From assembly GCA_963816955.1 (NCBI GenBank), contig CAWFME010000004.1:1054001-1118000 (forward strand): 64,000 nucleotides of DNA. The letters run 5' to 3'. The position numbers and the translations under genes were made by a program. The DNA comes from DATFQI01 sp963816955. Lineage in GTDB: Bacteria; Actinomycetota; Thermoleophilia; Solirubrobacterales; Solirubrobacteraceae. Under the pieces are notes generated by a model, which worked only from the letters and a program-made list of their open reading frames with translations, was not told where the DNA came from and ran no database searches. Numbering within the stretch: position 1 is the first letter of the stretch; every line of letters begins with the position of its first letter. Positions 52,415-60,330 of the stretch are shown piece after piece.

Positions 52415-53104
52415 ATGCCCACCCTCCAGGACGTCGAAGGGGTCACGGAGTCGGCCCTCCACGACGCCGACGCCGCACGCCTGCCAGCCACGTCCGCCCC
52501 GGCGCCATGGGCGACGGTGCTCGACGCGGTCGTGTGGTTCCACCGCGCGGCCCCCGACGCGGCGCAGCGTCTGCCCGGCCCGCTCCGCGGCCGCAAGGCG
52601 CTGCCCGTCACCGTCGGCGCCCTGGTCCGCTACCGCGAGACCCCGGTCGGCCCCTACCACGAGGTGCTCGCCTCGCCCGCGCTGCTGCTCGGCCCGCGCG
52701 GCCCGGAGGCGGCCGTGCCGTTCATCGCCGTCGACTCGCTGCCCTCCGTGCACGGTGGCCGCGAGAACTGGGCGCTCCCGAAGACGCTCGCGCGCTTCGA
52801 GTGGCCCGAGGGCCCGCGCAAGGCCTTCGAGCTCGACGCGGAGGGAAGCGGCTGGTCGGTGTACGCCACGGTGCGTCCGCGGGCGCGCCGGCTGCCGTTC
52901 GCGGGCGCGGTGCGCAACCGGCAGGTCACGCCGGCGGGCGACGAGGTCGTCTTCGAGAGCCGCTGCCGAGGGCGGGCGCGGGCGGCCACCGTGGAGCTCG
53001 AGACCCGCGGGCCGACCTTGCCCGGCTGGCTGCGCTCCGGCCGCCACCCGGCGCTCGTGCTCGAGGGCGCGCGCGTGACGGTGGGGTCCGCGAAGCCCGC
53101 CTGA
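52415..53104 (+). CDS. Acetoacetate decarboxylase-like protein
   Basis: A 229-residue protein of the acetoacetate decarboxylase fold. The motif GGRENWALPKTLARFEWP corresponds in position to the ADC block holding the Schiff-base Lys, with one Lys (LPK) present. PVGPYHEVLASPALLL and PFIAVDSLPSVHGG fit the family cone. Members decarboxylate beta-keto acids or act as aldolase-dehydratases, so the reaction is not certain here. ATG 52415 is supported by its TAGGGT box. Confidence 0.78.
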   Translation: MPTLQDVEGVTESALHDADAARLPATSAPAPWATVLDAVVWFHRAAPDAAQRLPGPLRGRKALPVTVGALVRYRETPVGPYHEVLASPALLLGPRGPEAAVPFIAVDSLPSVHGGRENWALPKTLARFEWPEGPRKAFELDAEGSGWSVYATVRPRARRLPFAGAVRNRQVTPAGDEVVFESRCRGRARAATVELETRGPTLPGWLRSGRHPALVLEGARVTVGSAKPA

Positions 53105-53164
53105 GCCGCACGCCCTGGGGGTCGCACCGCGGCGCGGGCCGGGCCGCGGCGCGGCGCGGCGCGG

Positions 53165-53911
53165 CTACTCGCGGTGCGCGTGCACGACCACGCGCCCCTG
53201 CTGCGCCCGGAACCGCGGCCCGCGCACCCGCCGGTAGCCGGCCCGCGCCACCCGGTAGGCCAGCGGCTCGCGGTGCACCACCTCCACGCGAGCGAACCCC
53301 TCCTCGCGCAGCATCGCCGTCAGCGCCGCCAGGTTCGGGCCCCACCAGTTCGACGCGTCGCCGTCCAGCTCGCCGCGGGGGTACAGAGCCATCGCGGGCC
53401 GGCGCAGGTCCAGCAGGTCTGCGTGGGTCTCCAGGATCAGCAGCCCGTCGCACACGCTCGCGACCCGCTCGAGCGCCACCCACGGGTGCTTGAGGTGGTA
53501 GAGCACGCCGAGGAACAGCACTACGTCGAAGCGGCCGACCGTCTCGACCGAGATCTCGTCGAGCTCGAGCTCGCGGTCCTCGACCGACGACCCGAGCGCC
53601 CGCCGCGCCAGCTCGAACCCCGAGCGCGTCCCGAACCCGCCCGGGCCCCAGGCGGGCTCCCGCCACGCGGGCCCGTCCAGGGCCAGCACGCGCTCGGCGC
53701 CGCGGCGCTCGCACTCGAACGAGAAGAAGCCGTCCCACGCGCCGACGTCGAGCACCGTGCGCCCGCGCAGGTCCTCCGGCAGCCGGACCCAGCCGAGCTT
53801 GCGCGAGGACTCGTCACGGCCGTCGGTGATGATGCCGTCGCCGAGGTCGATCGTGTGGAACCAGCCCTGCGCAGCGACGGCCGCGCGGAGGTCGTCAGGC
53901 GGCGCGCTCAC
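53165..53911 (-). CDS. Class I SAM-dependent methyltransferase, CmoB/DUF1698-like
   Basis: A 248-residue methyltransferase. It starts with the family's GWFHTIDLGDGIITDG block; the SAM-binding motif I is VLDVGAWDGFFSFECERRGA and the acidic post-I end is VLALDGP. FDVVLFLGVLYHLKHPWVAL is the motif IV region of CmoB-like enzymes. Substrates in this group range from tRNA wobble uridine to sugars in polysaccharide clusters; no cluster context is present. GTG 53911 gives the expected N-terminus. Confidence 0.85.
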   Translation of the reverse strand: MSAPPDDLRAAVAAQGWFHTIDLGDGIITDGRDESSRKLGWVRLPEDLRGRTVLDVGAWDGFFSFECERRGAERVLALDGPAWREPAWGPGGFGTRSGFELARRALGSSVEDRELELDEISVETVGRFDVVLFLGVLYHLKHPWVALERVASVCDGLLILETHADLLDLRRPAMALYPRGELDGDASNWWGPNLAALTAMLREEGFARVEVVHREPLAYRVARAGYRRVRGPRFRAQQGRVVVHAHRE

Positions 53912-53937
53912 GCGCCGTACTCTCGCACGCGACCGGG

Positions 53938-53943
53938 TAGGGT
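53938..53943 (+). promoter_or_regulatory. -10 box TAGGGT of GMC oxidoreductase gene
   Basis: TAGGGT ends 7 bases before ATG 53951. Confidence 0.5.
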
Positions 53944-53950
53944 CCGCCCA

Positions 53951-55525
53951 ATGGCAGAGGCGGACTACGTGATCGTCGGCGCCGGATCGGCCGGCTGCGT
54001 GCTCGCCAGCCGGCTCTCCGAGGACAGCGGGGCGAGCGTGCTGCTGCTGGAGGCGGGCGGCCGCGGCCTGCACCCCAACATCGCGATCCCCGCCGCGTTC
54101 GCCAAGCAGTTCCACACCCGCCTGGACTGGGACTTCGCGACGGAGCCCGAGCCGCACTGCGACGGGCGCTCGCTGTACCTGCCGCGCGGCAAGGGGCTGG
54201 GCGGCTCGAGCGGCATGAACGCGATGCTCTACGTCCGCGGGCGCCCGATCGACTACGACCTCTGGGACGTGCCGGGCTGGCGCTGGGACGACGTGCGCCC
54301 CTACTTCCTCAAGGCCGAGGACAACGCGCGCGGCGCCTCCGAGCACCACGCCACCGGCGGCCCGCTGCGGGTCGAGGACGAGCGCTCCCCGCGCCCGCTG
54401 ACCCGGCGCTTCCTGGCCGCGGCGGAGTCCTACGGCATCCGCTACATCGACGACTACAACGGCCCGGAGCAGGACGGCGCCGCGCTCTGCCAGGTCACGC
54501 AGCGCAACGGCAAGCGCTGGAGCACCAACGATGCCTACCTGCGTCCGGTGCGCGACCGCCACAACCTCCAGGTCGTCACGGGCGCGACCGTCAACCGCGT
54601 GCAGATCAAGGGCGGGCGGGCGACCGGCGTCGTCTGCCAGGGCCGGTTCGGGCGCGAGCACGTGCTCACGGCCCGCCGCGAGGTGATCCTCGCCGCGGGC
54701 GCGTTCGGCTCGCCGCAGCTGCTGATGCTGTCGGGTATCGGCCCCGCCGAGCAGCTGCGCGCGCTCGGCGTCGGGGTCGAGGTCGACGCGCCCGGGGTCG
54801 GCGAGAACCTGCAGGACCACCCGTTCAACACCGTCGTCTGCGAGGTCGAGGACGACTCGCTGCGGGACGCCGAGCACCCGCGCTACCTCGCGGAGTGGCT
54901 GCTGCGCCGCAGCGGCCCGCTGACCTCGTCGGTGGCCGAGGCGTTCGCGTTCGTGCGCAGCCGGCCGGGCCTGCCCGCCCCCGATCTCCAGTACCACTTC
55001 GCGCCCGCGTACTTCGTCGACCACGGGGCGGAGGAGTTCGAGGGGCACGCGATCACGCTCGGGCCGGTGCTGATCACGCCCAAGAGCCGCGGGCGGCTGA
55101 CGCTGCGCTCCGCCGACCCGTCCGACAAGCCGCGCATCGTCACCAACTCGCTCGCCGAGCCCGAGGACGTCGCGGCGATGCTCGAGGGCATGCGGATCGC
55201 GCGCGAGCTGGCCGCCCAGGAGCCGCTGCGCTCCGTGGTCAAGCGCGAGCTGTTCCCGGGGCTGGGTGGGGACGGCGTCGGTGGCGACCTCGAGGACGAC
55301 CTGCGCCGCCGCGTCGAGCTCCTCTACCACCCGGTCGGGACCTGCCGGATGGGCACGGACGACGACGCCGTGGTGGACGCGGACCTGCGGGTCCGCGGCG
55401 TCGAGGGCCTGCGCGTGGCCGACGCCTCGATCATGCCGCTGATCCCGGGCGGCAACACCAACGCGCCGTGCGTGATGGTCGGCGAGCGCGCCGCCGATCT
55501 CGTCAAGGGCCTCGTGGCCGCGTGA
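53951..55525 (+). CDS. GMC-family FAD oxidoreductase (choline dehydrogenase-like)
   Basis: A 524-residue GMC oxidoreductase with the FAD motif IVGAGSAGCVLASRLSE at the N-terminus, the GMC signature 1 block LPRGKGLGGSSGMNAMLYVRG, signature 2 GAFGSPQLLMLSGIGP, and catalytic His in LLYHPVGTCRMG with the final NTNAPCVMVGERAADL. It oxidises a primary or secondary alcohol; choline, another alcohol or a sterol-type substrate cannot be distinguished. The stop overlaps the GTG of the RsbR-like gene. Confidence 0.92.
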   Translation: MAEADYVIVGAGSAGCVLASRLSEDSGASVLLLEAGGRGLHPNIAIPAAFAKQFHTRLDWDFATEPEPHCDGRSLYLPRGKGLGGSSGMNAMLYVRGRPIDYDLWDVPGWRWDDVRPYFLKAEDNARGASEHHATGGPLRVEDERSPRPLTRRFLAAAESYGIRYIDDYNGPEQDGAALCQVTQRNGKRWSTNDAYLRPVRDRHNLQVVTGATVNRVQIKGGRATGVVCQGRFGREHVLTARREVILAAGAFGSPQLLMLSGIGPAEQLRALGVGVEVDAPGVGENLQDHPFNTVVCEVEDDSLRDAEHPRYLAEWLLRRSGPLTSSVAEAFAFVRSRPGLPAPDLQYHFAPAYFVDHGAEEFEGHAITLGPVLITPKSRGRLTLRSADPSDKPRIVTNSLAEPEDVAAMLEGMRIARELAAQEPLRSVVKRELFPGLGGDGVGGDLEDDLRRRVELLYHPVGTCRMGTDDDAVVDADLRVRGVEGLRVADASIMPLIPGGNTNAPCVMVGERAADLVKGLVAA

Positions 55526-56367
55526 ACCCGGGCCTCGCGCCATACCCGCCCGGCCAGGAGATGCGGGGCGCGATGAGCCGCATCTGGGCGCTGTACGACG
55601 GGTCCTACGACGAGATCCAGGTCCAGATCCGCGAGCGCCTCGCCGGCCACCCGCACTTCGGCCCGCTGATCCGCGACCTTCCCCAGGACGACGCGCTGGA
55701 CGCCGCCAACCGCGCGCGGCTGCGCGACGCGATGGTCGACTGGCACTGGGAGGCCTACTGGGACGACACGCGCATGCAGGCGGCGGGCTACGCCACCGCG
55801 GAGATCCCGCTCGCCTCGTGGGTCGAGCTGGTGAACCTGTTCCGCCACGACATGCTCGAGCGGCTGTTCACCGACGGCGACCCCCAGCACCGCCTCGAGG
55901 ACGTGCAGGCGATGGACCGCTGGCTCGACGACGCGATCGGGGCCTTCGCCCAGGCGTTCGTCTCGGCCAACGAGGGCGTGATCGCCAGCCAGCAGCAGGC
56001 GATCCGCCAGCTCTCCACGCCGGTGCTGCAGCTGCGCCCGGGGCTGCTGATCCTGCCGATCGTCGGCGCGCTGGACCGCGACCGCCTCGATCAGATGCGC
56101 GCGCTGCTGCTGCGCGCCGTCCACGAGCGGCGGGCGCGCGCCATCGTGCTCGACGTCACCGGCGTCCCGGAGATCGACTCCGTGGCCGCCAACCAGCTGA
56201 TCGGCTCGGTCACCAGCGCCCGCATGATGGGCGCCGAGACGATCATCTCGGGCCTCTCGGCCGAGATCGCCCAGACGCTCGTGACCGTCGGCATCGACCT
56301 CGGCCTCGTCGTCTCCGCCGGCGACCTGCAGGGCGGCATCGAGCTCGCCGAGCAGCACCTGGACTGA
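55522..56367 (+). CDS. RsbR-like stressosome protein (helical sensor + STAS)
   Basis: A 281-residue protein with an all-helical RsbRD-type N-terminal domain (~15-145), a linker helix (NEGVIASQQQAIRQLSTPV) and a C-terminal STAS domain (~165-281) starting with the RsbR-typical LRPGLLILPIVGALDRDR. The phosphorylation segment is VPEIDSVAANQLIGSV. Such proteins build the stressosome core that sequesters RsbT and controls general stress responses. RsbS and RsbT are not adjacent. GTG 55522 overlaps the oxidoreductase stop. Confidence 0.85.
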   Translation: MNPGLAPYPPGQEMRGAMSRIWALYDGSYDEIQVQIRERLAGHPHFGPLIRDLPQDDALDAANRARLRDAMVDWHWEAYWDDTRMQAAGYATAEIPLASWVELVNLFRHDMLERLFTDGDPQHRLEDVQAMDRWLDDAIGAFAQAFVSANEGVIASQQQAIRQLSTPVLQLRPGLLILPIVGALDRDRLDQMRALLLRAVHERRARAIVLDVTGVPEIDSVAANQLIGSVTSARMMGAETIISGLSAEIAQTLVTVGIDLGLVVSAGDLQGGIELAEQHLD

Positions 56368-56370
56368 GCC

Positions 56371-56760
56371 CTAGGCCGCTACGGAGGCAATCGCCTCGAG
56401 CGCGCGGCGGTAGTGCTCCTCGCCGATGCGGATGTGCGACTGCTGGCTCATCGAGCGCGCCGCGACGCCGATCGCCTCGACCGGCGGGGCGGCGTCGAGC
56501 ACCGGCACGAGCAGGAGCGTCTCGATCTCGACGGTCCAGGGCCAGCGCGGGTGGTCGCGCTCGCGCGGCTCCCCGGTCACCTCGGCGAGCGCGAACACGC
56601 GGCGCCACACGGACGCGTAGAGGACGAGCTTGTCGCCCGGCTCGATCCGCGGGCGGCGCGGGAAGCCGGTGCTGCGCAGCAGTCCCGCGCGCGTCTCGAT
56701 CCAGTCCTCCGAGAGCGGCCCGCGGGCATGGCCGATCGCCTTGAGCCAGTAGCCGGCCAC
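56371..56760 (-). CDS. EVE-domain-like protein
   Basis: A ~129-residue protein resembling EVE (PUA-like) domains: it starts AGYWLKAIGHARG and contains EPGDKLVLYASVWRRVFALAEVTG (quoted here as GDKLVLYASVWRRVFALAEV), RWPWTVEIETLL, and the C-terminal SQQSHIRIGEEHYRRAL. EVE domains bind modified nucleobases in DNA or RNA. GTG 56760 puts the first strand at the N-terminus as usual; an ATG at 56781 would overlap the divergent gene's start codon. It converges on the RsbR-like gene. Confidence 0.7.
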   Translation of the reverse strand: MAGYWLKAIGHARGPLSEDWIETRAGLLRSTGFPRRPRIEPGDKLVLYASVWRRVFALAEVTGEPRERDHPRWPWTVEIETLLLVPVLDAAPPVEAIGVAARSMSQQSHIRIGEEHYRRALEAIASVAA

Positions 56761-56766
56761 GGGAGG

Positions 56767-56772
56767 TAGCTT
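56767..56772 (+). promoter_or_regulatory. -10 box TAGCTT of aldo/keto reductase gene
   Basis: TAGCTT ends 7 bases before ATG 56780. Confidence 0.45.
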
Positions 56773-56779
56773 GCCAACC

Positions 56780-57724
56780 ATGGAGCTGCGACGGCTCGGC
56801 CACGCAGGCCCCGAGATATCGGCGATCGGGCTCGGGTCGTGGCTCACCTACGGCGGCGGCGTCGGCCGCGATCGCACGGAGGCGTGCACGCGCGCCGCCT
56901 TCGACGCGGGGATCACGTTCTTCGACACCGCGAACGTCTACGGCCGCGGCGCCGCCGAGCGGGCGTGGGGCGAGATCCTCTCGGCCTATCCGCGCGACGC
57001 CTACGTGCTCGCGACCAAGGTGTTCTTCCCGATGGGCCCGGACGACCGCGGGCTCTCGCGCGCGCAGATCCACAAGCAGATCGACGCCTCGCTCGCGCGG
57101 CTGCGGACCGACCACGTCGACCTCTACCAGTGCCACCGCCACGACCCCGCCGTCCCGCTGGAGGAGACGATGGGCGCGCTGACGGAGGTCGTCGAGGCGG
57201 GCAAGGCGCGCTTCGTCGGCTTCAGCGAGTGGCCGGTCGAGGCGATCTCGCGGGCGCTGGAGATCCCCGGCGTCGCGCGCTTCGCGAGCAGCCAGCCGCA
57301 GTACTCCGCGCTCTACCGGGCGCCCGAGCGCGACGTCTTCCCGCTGTGCGCCGAGCACGGGATCGGCCAGGTCGTGTGGTCGCCGCTCGCCCAGGGCGTC
57401 CTGACCGGCAAGTACCGCCGCGGCGAGCCGCCGCCCGCCGACGCCCGCGCCGCCGGCTCGATGGGGCGCTTCATGGGCCGCCTGCTGCGGCCGAAGGCGC
57501 TCGACGCGGTGCAGCGCCTGCGGCCGATCGCCGACGAGGCCGGCCTCACGATGTCCCAGCTCGCGCTCGCGTGGGTGCTGCGCTCGCCGTACGTGACGAG
57601 CGCGATCGTCGGCGCCTCGCGGCCCGAGCAGGTGCACGAGAACGCCGCCGCCGCCGGCGTTCGGCTCTCCGACGACGTGGTCGCGGCGGTGGACTCGGCG
57701 CTGGAGCGCGTCGCCGCCCGCTAG
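56780..57724 (+). CDS. Aldo/keto reductase (KvAP beta-subunit-like group)
   Basis: A 314-residue AKR with the complete tetrad: Asp49 and Tyr54 in FFDTANVYG, Lys80 in LATKVFF, His119 in LYQCHRHD. NADPH-binding blocks are FVGFSEWPVEAI and the late TSAIVGASRPEQ. It reduces aldehydes or ketones in the cytosol; similarity in motif style is to the YhdN/Kv-beta-like group. ATG 56780 is set by its TAGCTT box. Its TAG stop shares bases with the stop of the converging kinase gene. Confidence 0.92.
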   Translation: MELRRLGHAGPEISAIGLGSWLTYGGGVGRDRTEACTRAAFDAGITFFDTANVYGRGAAERAWGEILSAYPRDAYVLATKVFFPMGPDDRGLSRAQIHKQIDASLARLRTDHVDLYQCHRHDPAVPLEETMGALTEVVEAGKARFVGFSEWPVEAISRALEIPGVARFASSQPQYSALYRAPERDVFPLCAEHGIGQVVWSPLAQGVLTGKYRRGEPPPADARAAGSMGRFMGRLLRPKALDAVQRLRPIADEAGLTMSQLALAWVLRSPYVTSAIVGASRPEQVHENAAAAGVRLSDDVVAAVDSALERVAAR

Positions 57725-58171
57725 AAGAGCGGCGGCGTGGTCACCAACGGCGTCGACGCGGAACGCCCCGTCGGCGGCGATCGCGTGCCAGAGCTCGTCG
57801 AAGCCCTCCTCGGGAGCGGGCCGGACGAACCGCCGCGCCGTGCCGAGCACGCCGCGCGCCGGCACGCGCCGCGCGCGCTGGGCGTTGCCGGCCAGCGCCT
57901 CGGCGGCGTCGGCGTCGACCAGGTAGCCGACGACCCGGAACCCCGCCGCGCGCGCGGGCTCCACGTAGCGCGCCCGCTCGGCGACCGTCGGGTTGGTGTT
58001 GTCGACGACGAACGGCTGCCGCGTGGACAGGCACAGCTCCAGCAGCGCGGCCTCGCGCGCGCGGGTGCGCAGGAGGTCCATCGAGATCCGCACGTGCGTC
58101 TCGAGCCAGCGGTCGCGGTAGAGCGTGGTCTTGCCGGCGCCCTGGAGCCCGCACAGCACGATCGCCTCCAT
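57721..58171 (-). CDS. P-loop kinase-like ATPase, apparent frameshift near 3' end
   Basis: A ~149-residue AAA/zeta-toxin-like predicted kinase: Walker A CGLQGAGKTT at residues ~7-16, Asp in RISMDLLRTR, and FVVDNTNPTVAERARYVEPA with DNTNP typical of polynucleotide-kinase-like proteins, then GYLVDAD. The frame after FDELWHAIAADGAFRVDA runs on through the whole aldo/keto reductase gene on the opposite strand, so one extra base near 57745-57755 is likely. Correcting it gives the ending LVTTPPLF and a stop at 57721. ATG 58171 has a TAGCGT box 7 bases upstream. Confidence 0.75.
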
Positions 58172-58178
58172 GGGCGCG

Positions 58179-58184
58179 ACGCTA
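58179..58184 (-). promoter_or_regulatory. -10 box TAGCGT of kinase-like gene
   Basis: On the minus strand TAGCGT ends 7 bases before ATG 58171. Confidence 0.45.
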
Positions 58185-58215
58185 CCGGACGCTCCCGGCT
58201 GCGAAGCTGTGCGCG

Positions 58216-58926
58216 ATGAAGGTCCCGCGGCTGGAGCCGATCGCGCCTCGCGTGTGGCTGCTGCGCGGCGGCCTGACCGGCGTCATGAACGTGTACCTGA
58301 TCGAGGACGACGGCCAGGTCGTGGTCTTCGACGCGGGCGAGAAGGGCATGGCGAGGGCGATCGCCGCGGCCGGGGCGCGCCTCGGCGGGATCCGCCAGGT
58401 CGTGCTCGGCCACGGCGACACCGACCATCGTGGCTCGGCGCCCGAGCTGAGCAAGGTCGCGCCGGTCGTCTGCCACCCGGACGCGGTCGAGCAGGCGCAG
58501 GGCTCCGGCGGCCGCGACTATTGGCAGATGGAGAAGCTCCCCGCCGCGGTCCGGCTGCTGCACCGCTTCACGCACCGCTTCATCTGGGACGGCGGGCCGG
58601 TGACGATCTCGGGCACCGTGACCGCGGGCGAGCGGATCGCGGGCTTCGAGGTGGTCGAGCTCGCCGGCCACGCGCCCGGGCAGATCGGCCTGTGGCGGGA
58701 GTCCGACGGCGTCGCGCTCGTGAGCGACACCGTGTACCTCACCAACATGGCGGGCCGCCCGACCGCCGCCCACGTGCCGCACGAGGCCTACAACCAGGAC
58801 ACCGAGCGGGCGCGCGAGAGCGTCCGCCGGCTCGCCGCGCTGCGCCCGAAGGTGGTCGGCGTCGGCCACCTCGGCCCGATGACCGGGCCGGACGTCGAGG
58901 CCGATCTGGAGGCCGCGGCCCGGTGA
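58216..58926 (+). CDS. MBL-fold metallo-hydrolase
   Basis: A 236-residue metallo-beta-lactamase-fold enzyme. The metal motif reads HGDTDHRGS, a variant of HxHxDH in which the second His is Asp, known from other MBL hydrolases. Further ligands are His in ELAGHAPGQIG and Asp in LVSDTVYL, and the last His is in VGVGHLGPM. Hydrolysis of a lactone, thioester or similar ester is likely. The stop overlaps the start of the oxidase gene, so they are co-transcribed. Confidence 0.87.
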   Translation: MKVPRLEPIAPRVWLLRGGLTGVMNVYLIEDDGQVVVFDAGEKGMARAIAAAGARLGGIRQVVLGHGDTDHRGSAPELSKVAPVVCHPDAVEQAQGSGGRDYWQMEKLPAAVRLLHRFTHRFIWDGGPVTISGTVTAGERIAGFEVVELAGHAPGQIGLWRESDGVALVSDTVYLTNMAGRPTAAHVPHEAYNQDTERARESVRRLAALRPKVVGVGHLGPMTGPDVEADLEAAAR

Positions 58927-60293
58927 ACGAGGCGGCCGCGAGCGAGCTCCGGGAGCTGCTCGGCGAGCGCTTCTCGACGTCGCCCTCGATCCTCGGCCTG
59001 CACAGCCGCGACGAGTCGCGCTTCGCCCCGCGCGAGCCCGACGCCGTCGCGTTCGCGGAGACCACCGAGGAGGTCTCGGCGATCCTGCGGACCTGCTGCG
59101 AGCACGGCGTGCCCGTGATCCCCTGGGGCGCGGGCAGCTCGCTCGAGGGCCACGTGCTGCCCGTCCACGGCGGGATCGCGCTCGACCTCACCGGCATGGA
59201 CCGCGTGCTCGAGGTGAACGCCGAGGACCTCGACTGCTGCGTGCAGGCGGGCGTGCACCGGCTCGCGCTCGAGCAGCTCCTCGGCCGCGACGGCCTGTTC
59301 TTCGCGGTCGACCCCGGCGCCGACGCGACGCTCGGCGGGATGGCGGCGACGGCCGCCTCCGGCACCCGCACGACCCGCTACGGCACGATGCGCGAGAACG
59401 TCCTCGGGCTGCGCGCGGCGCTCGCCGACGGCACCGTGATCGACACGGGCTCGCGCGCCCGCAAGTCCTCCGCCGGCTATGACCTCACGCGGCTGCTGCT
59501 CGGCTCGGAGGGCACGCTCGCGGTGATCTGCGAGCTCACGCTGCGCATCCACGGCATCCCTGAGGAGATCGCGGCCGCCCGCTGCGTGTTCGACGACCTC
59601 GCCGGCGCGGTCGCGACCGTCACCGAGGCGGTGCAGCTCGGAGTCCCGATGGCGCGCTGCGAGCTGCTCGACCCCGCCGCGATCCGCGCCGTCAACGCCC
59701 ACGACGGCCTGAGCGAGCCCGAGGCCTACACGCTGTTCCTCGAGTTCCACGGCGGGCCGGCGTCCGTCGCCGAGCAGGTCGAGTCCCTGCGCGAGATCGC
59801 GGGCTCCCACGGCGGCGGGGACTTCGGCTGGACGAAGACCACCGACGAGCGCAACGCGTTATGGCGCGCCCGCCACAACGCCTACTTCGCCGTCACCGCT
59901 ACTCGGCCGGGCACGCGCGCGCAGACCACCGACGTCTGCGTGCCCGTCTCCCGCCTGGCCGAGAGCATCACGGCCAGCGCCGCCGACGCCGCCGAGCTCC
60001 CGTTCCCGGCCGCGATGGTCGGCCACGTCGCCGACGGCAACTACCACTGGATCTGCCCCGTCGACACCGACTCGGAGGCCGAGCAGGCCGCGCTCGCGAC
60101 CTTCGTGGAGCGGATGGTCACGCGCGCGCAACAGGCCGGCGGGACCTGCACGGGCGAGCACGGCGTCGGGCTCGGCAAGCGCGAGGCGCTGCTGGCCGAG
60201 GCGGGCCCGGAGGCGGTCGAGACGATGCGCGCGCTCAAGCGGGCGCTCGACCCGCGCGGGATCCTCAACCCGGGCAAGGTCCTGCCGGACTGA
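58923..60293 (+). CDS. FAD-linked oxidase, GlcD/D-lactate dehydrogenase type
   Basis: A 456-residue flavoenzyme of the vanillyl-alcohol-oxidase superfamily: PCMH FAD-binding domain with PVIPWGAGSSLEGHVLP and DPGADATLGGMAATAASGT, RYGTMRENVLGL, SAGYDLTRLLLGSEGTL, and the C-terminal oxidase domain with HVADGNYHW and the closing GEHGVGLGKREAL and DPRGILNPGKVLPD. It oxidises a D-2-hydroxy acid (lactate or glycolate) and feeds electrons to quinone or cytochrome. GTG 58923 overlaps the MBL gene stop. Confidence 0.92.
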   Translation: MNEAAASELRELLGERFSTSPSILGLHSRDESRFAPREPDAVAFAETTEEVSAILRTCCEHGVPVIPWGAGSSLEGHVLPVHGGIALDLTGMDRVLEVNAEDLDCCVQAGVHRLALEQLLGRDGLFFAVDPGADATLGGMAATAASGTRTTRYGTMRENVLGLRAALADGTVIDTGSRARKSSAGYDLTRLLLGSEGTLAVICELTLRIHGIPEEIAAARCVFDDLAGAVATVTEAVQLGVPMARCELLDPAAIRAVNAHDGLSEPEAYTLFLEFHGGPASVAEQVESLREIAGSHGGGDFGWTKTTDERNALWRARHNAYFAVTATRPGTRAQTTDVCVPVSRLAESITASAADAAELPFPAAMVGHVADGNYHWICPVDTDSEAEQAALATFVERMVTRAQQAGGTCTGEHGVGLGKREALLAEAGPEAVETMRALKRALDPRGILNPGKVLPD

Positions 60294-60330
60294 CCGCGCG
60301 CCGGGCCGTGGGCGGCCGCGCCCCGCGGCT

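Noticed and set aside
56243..57720. Continuation of the kinase-like protein through the antisense of the aldo/keto reductase
   Set aside because: The extension is Arg/Ala-rich noise; an early stop one frame away at 57721 fits the domain length.
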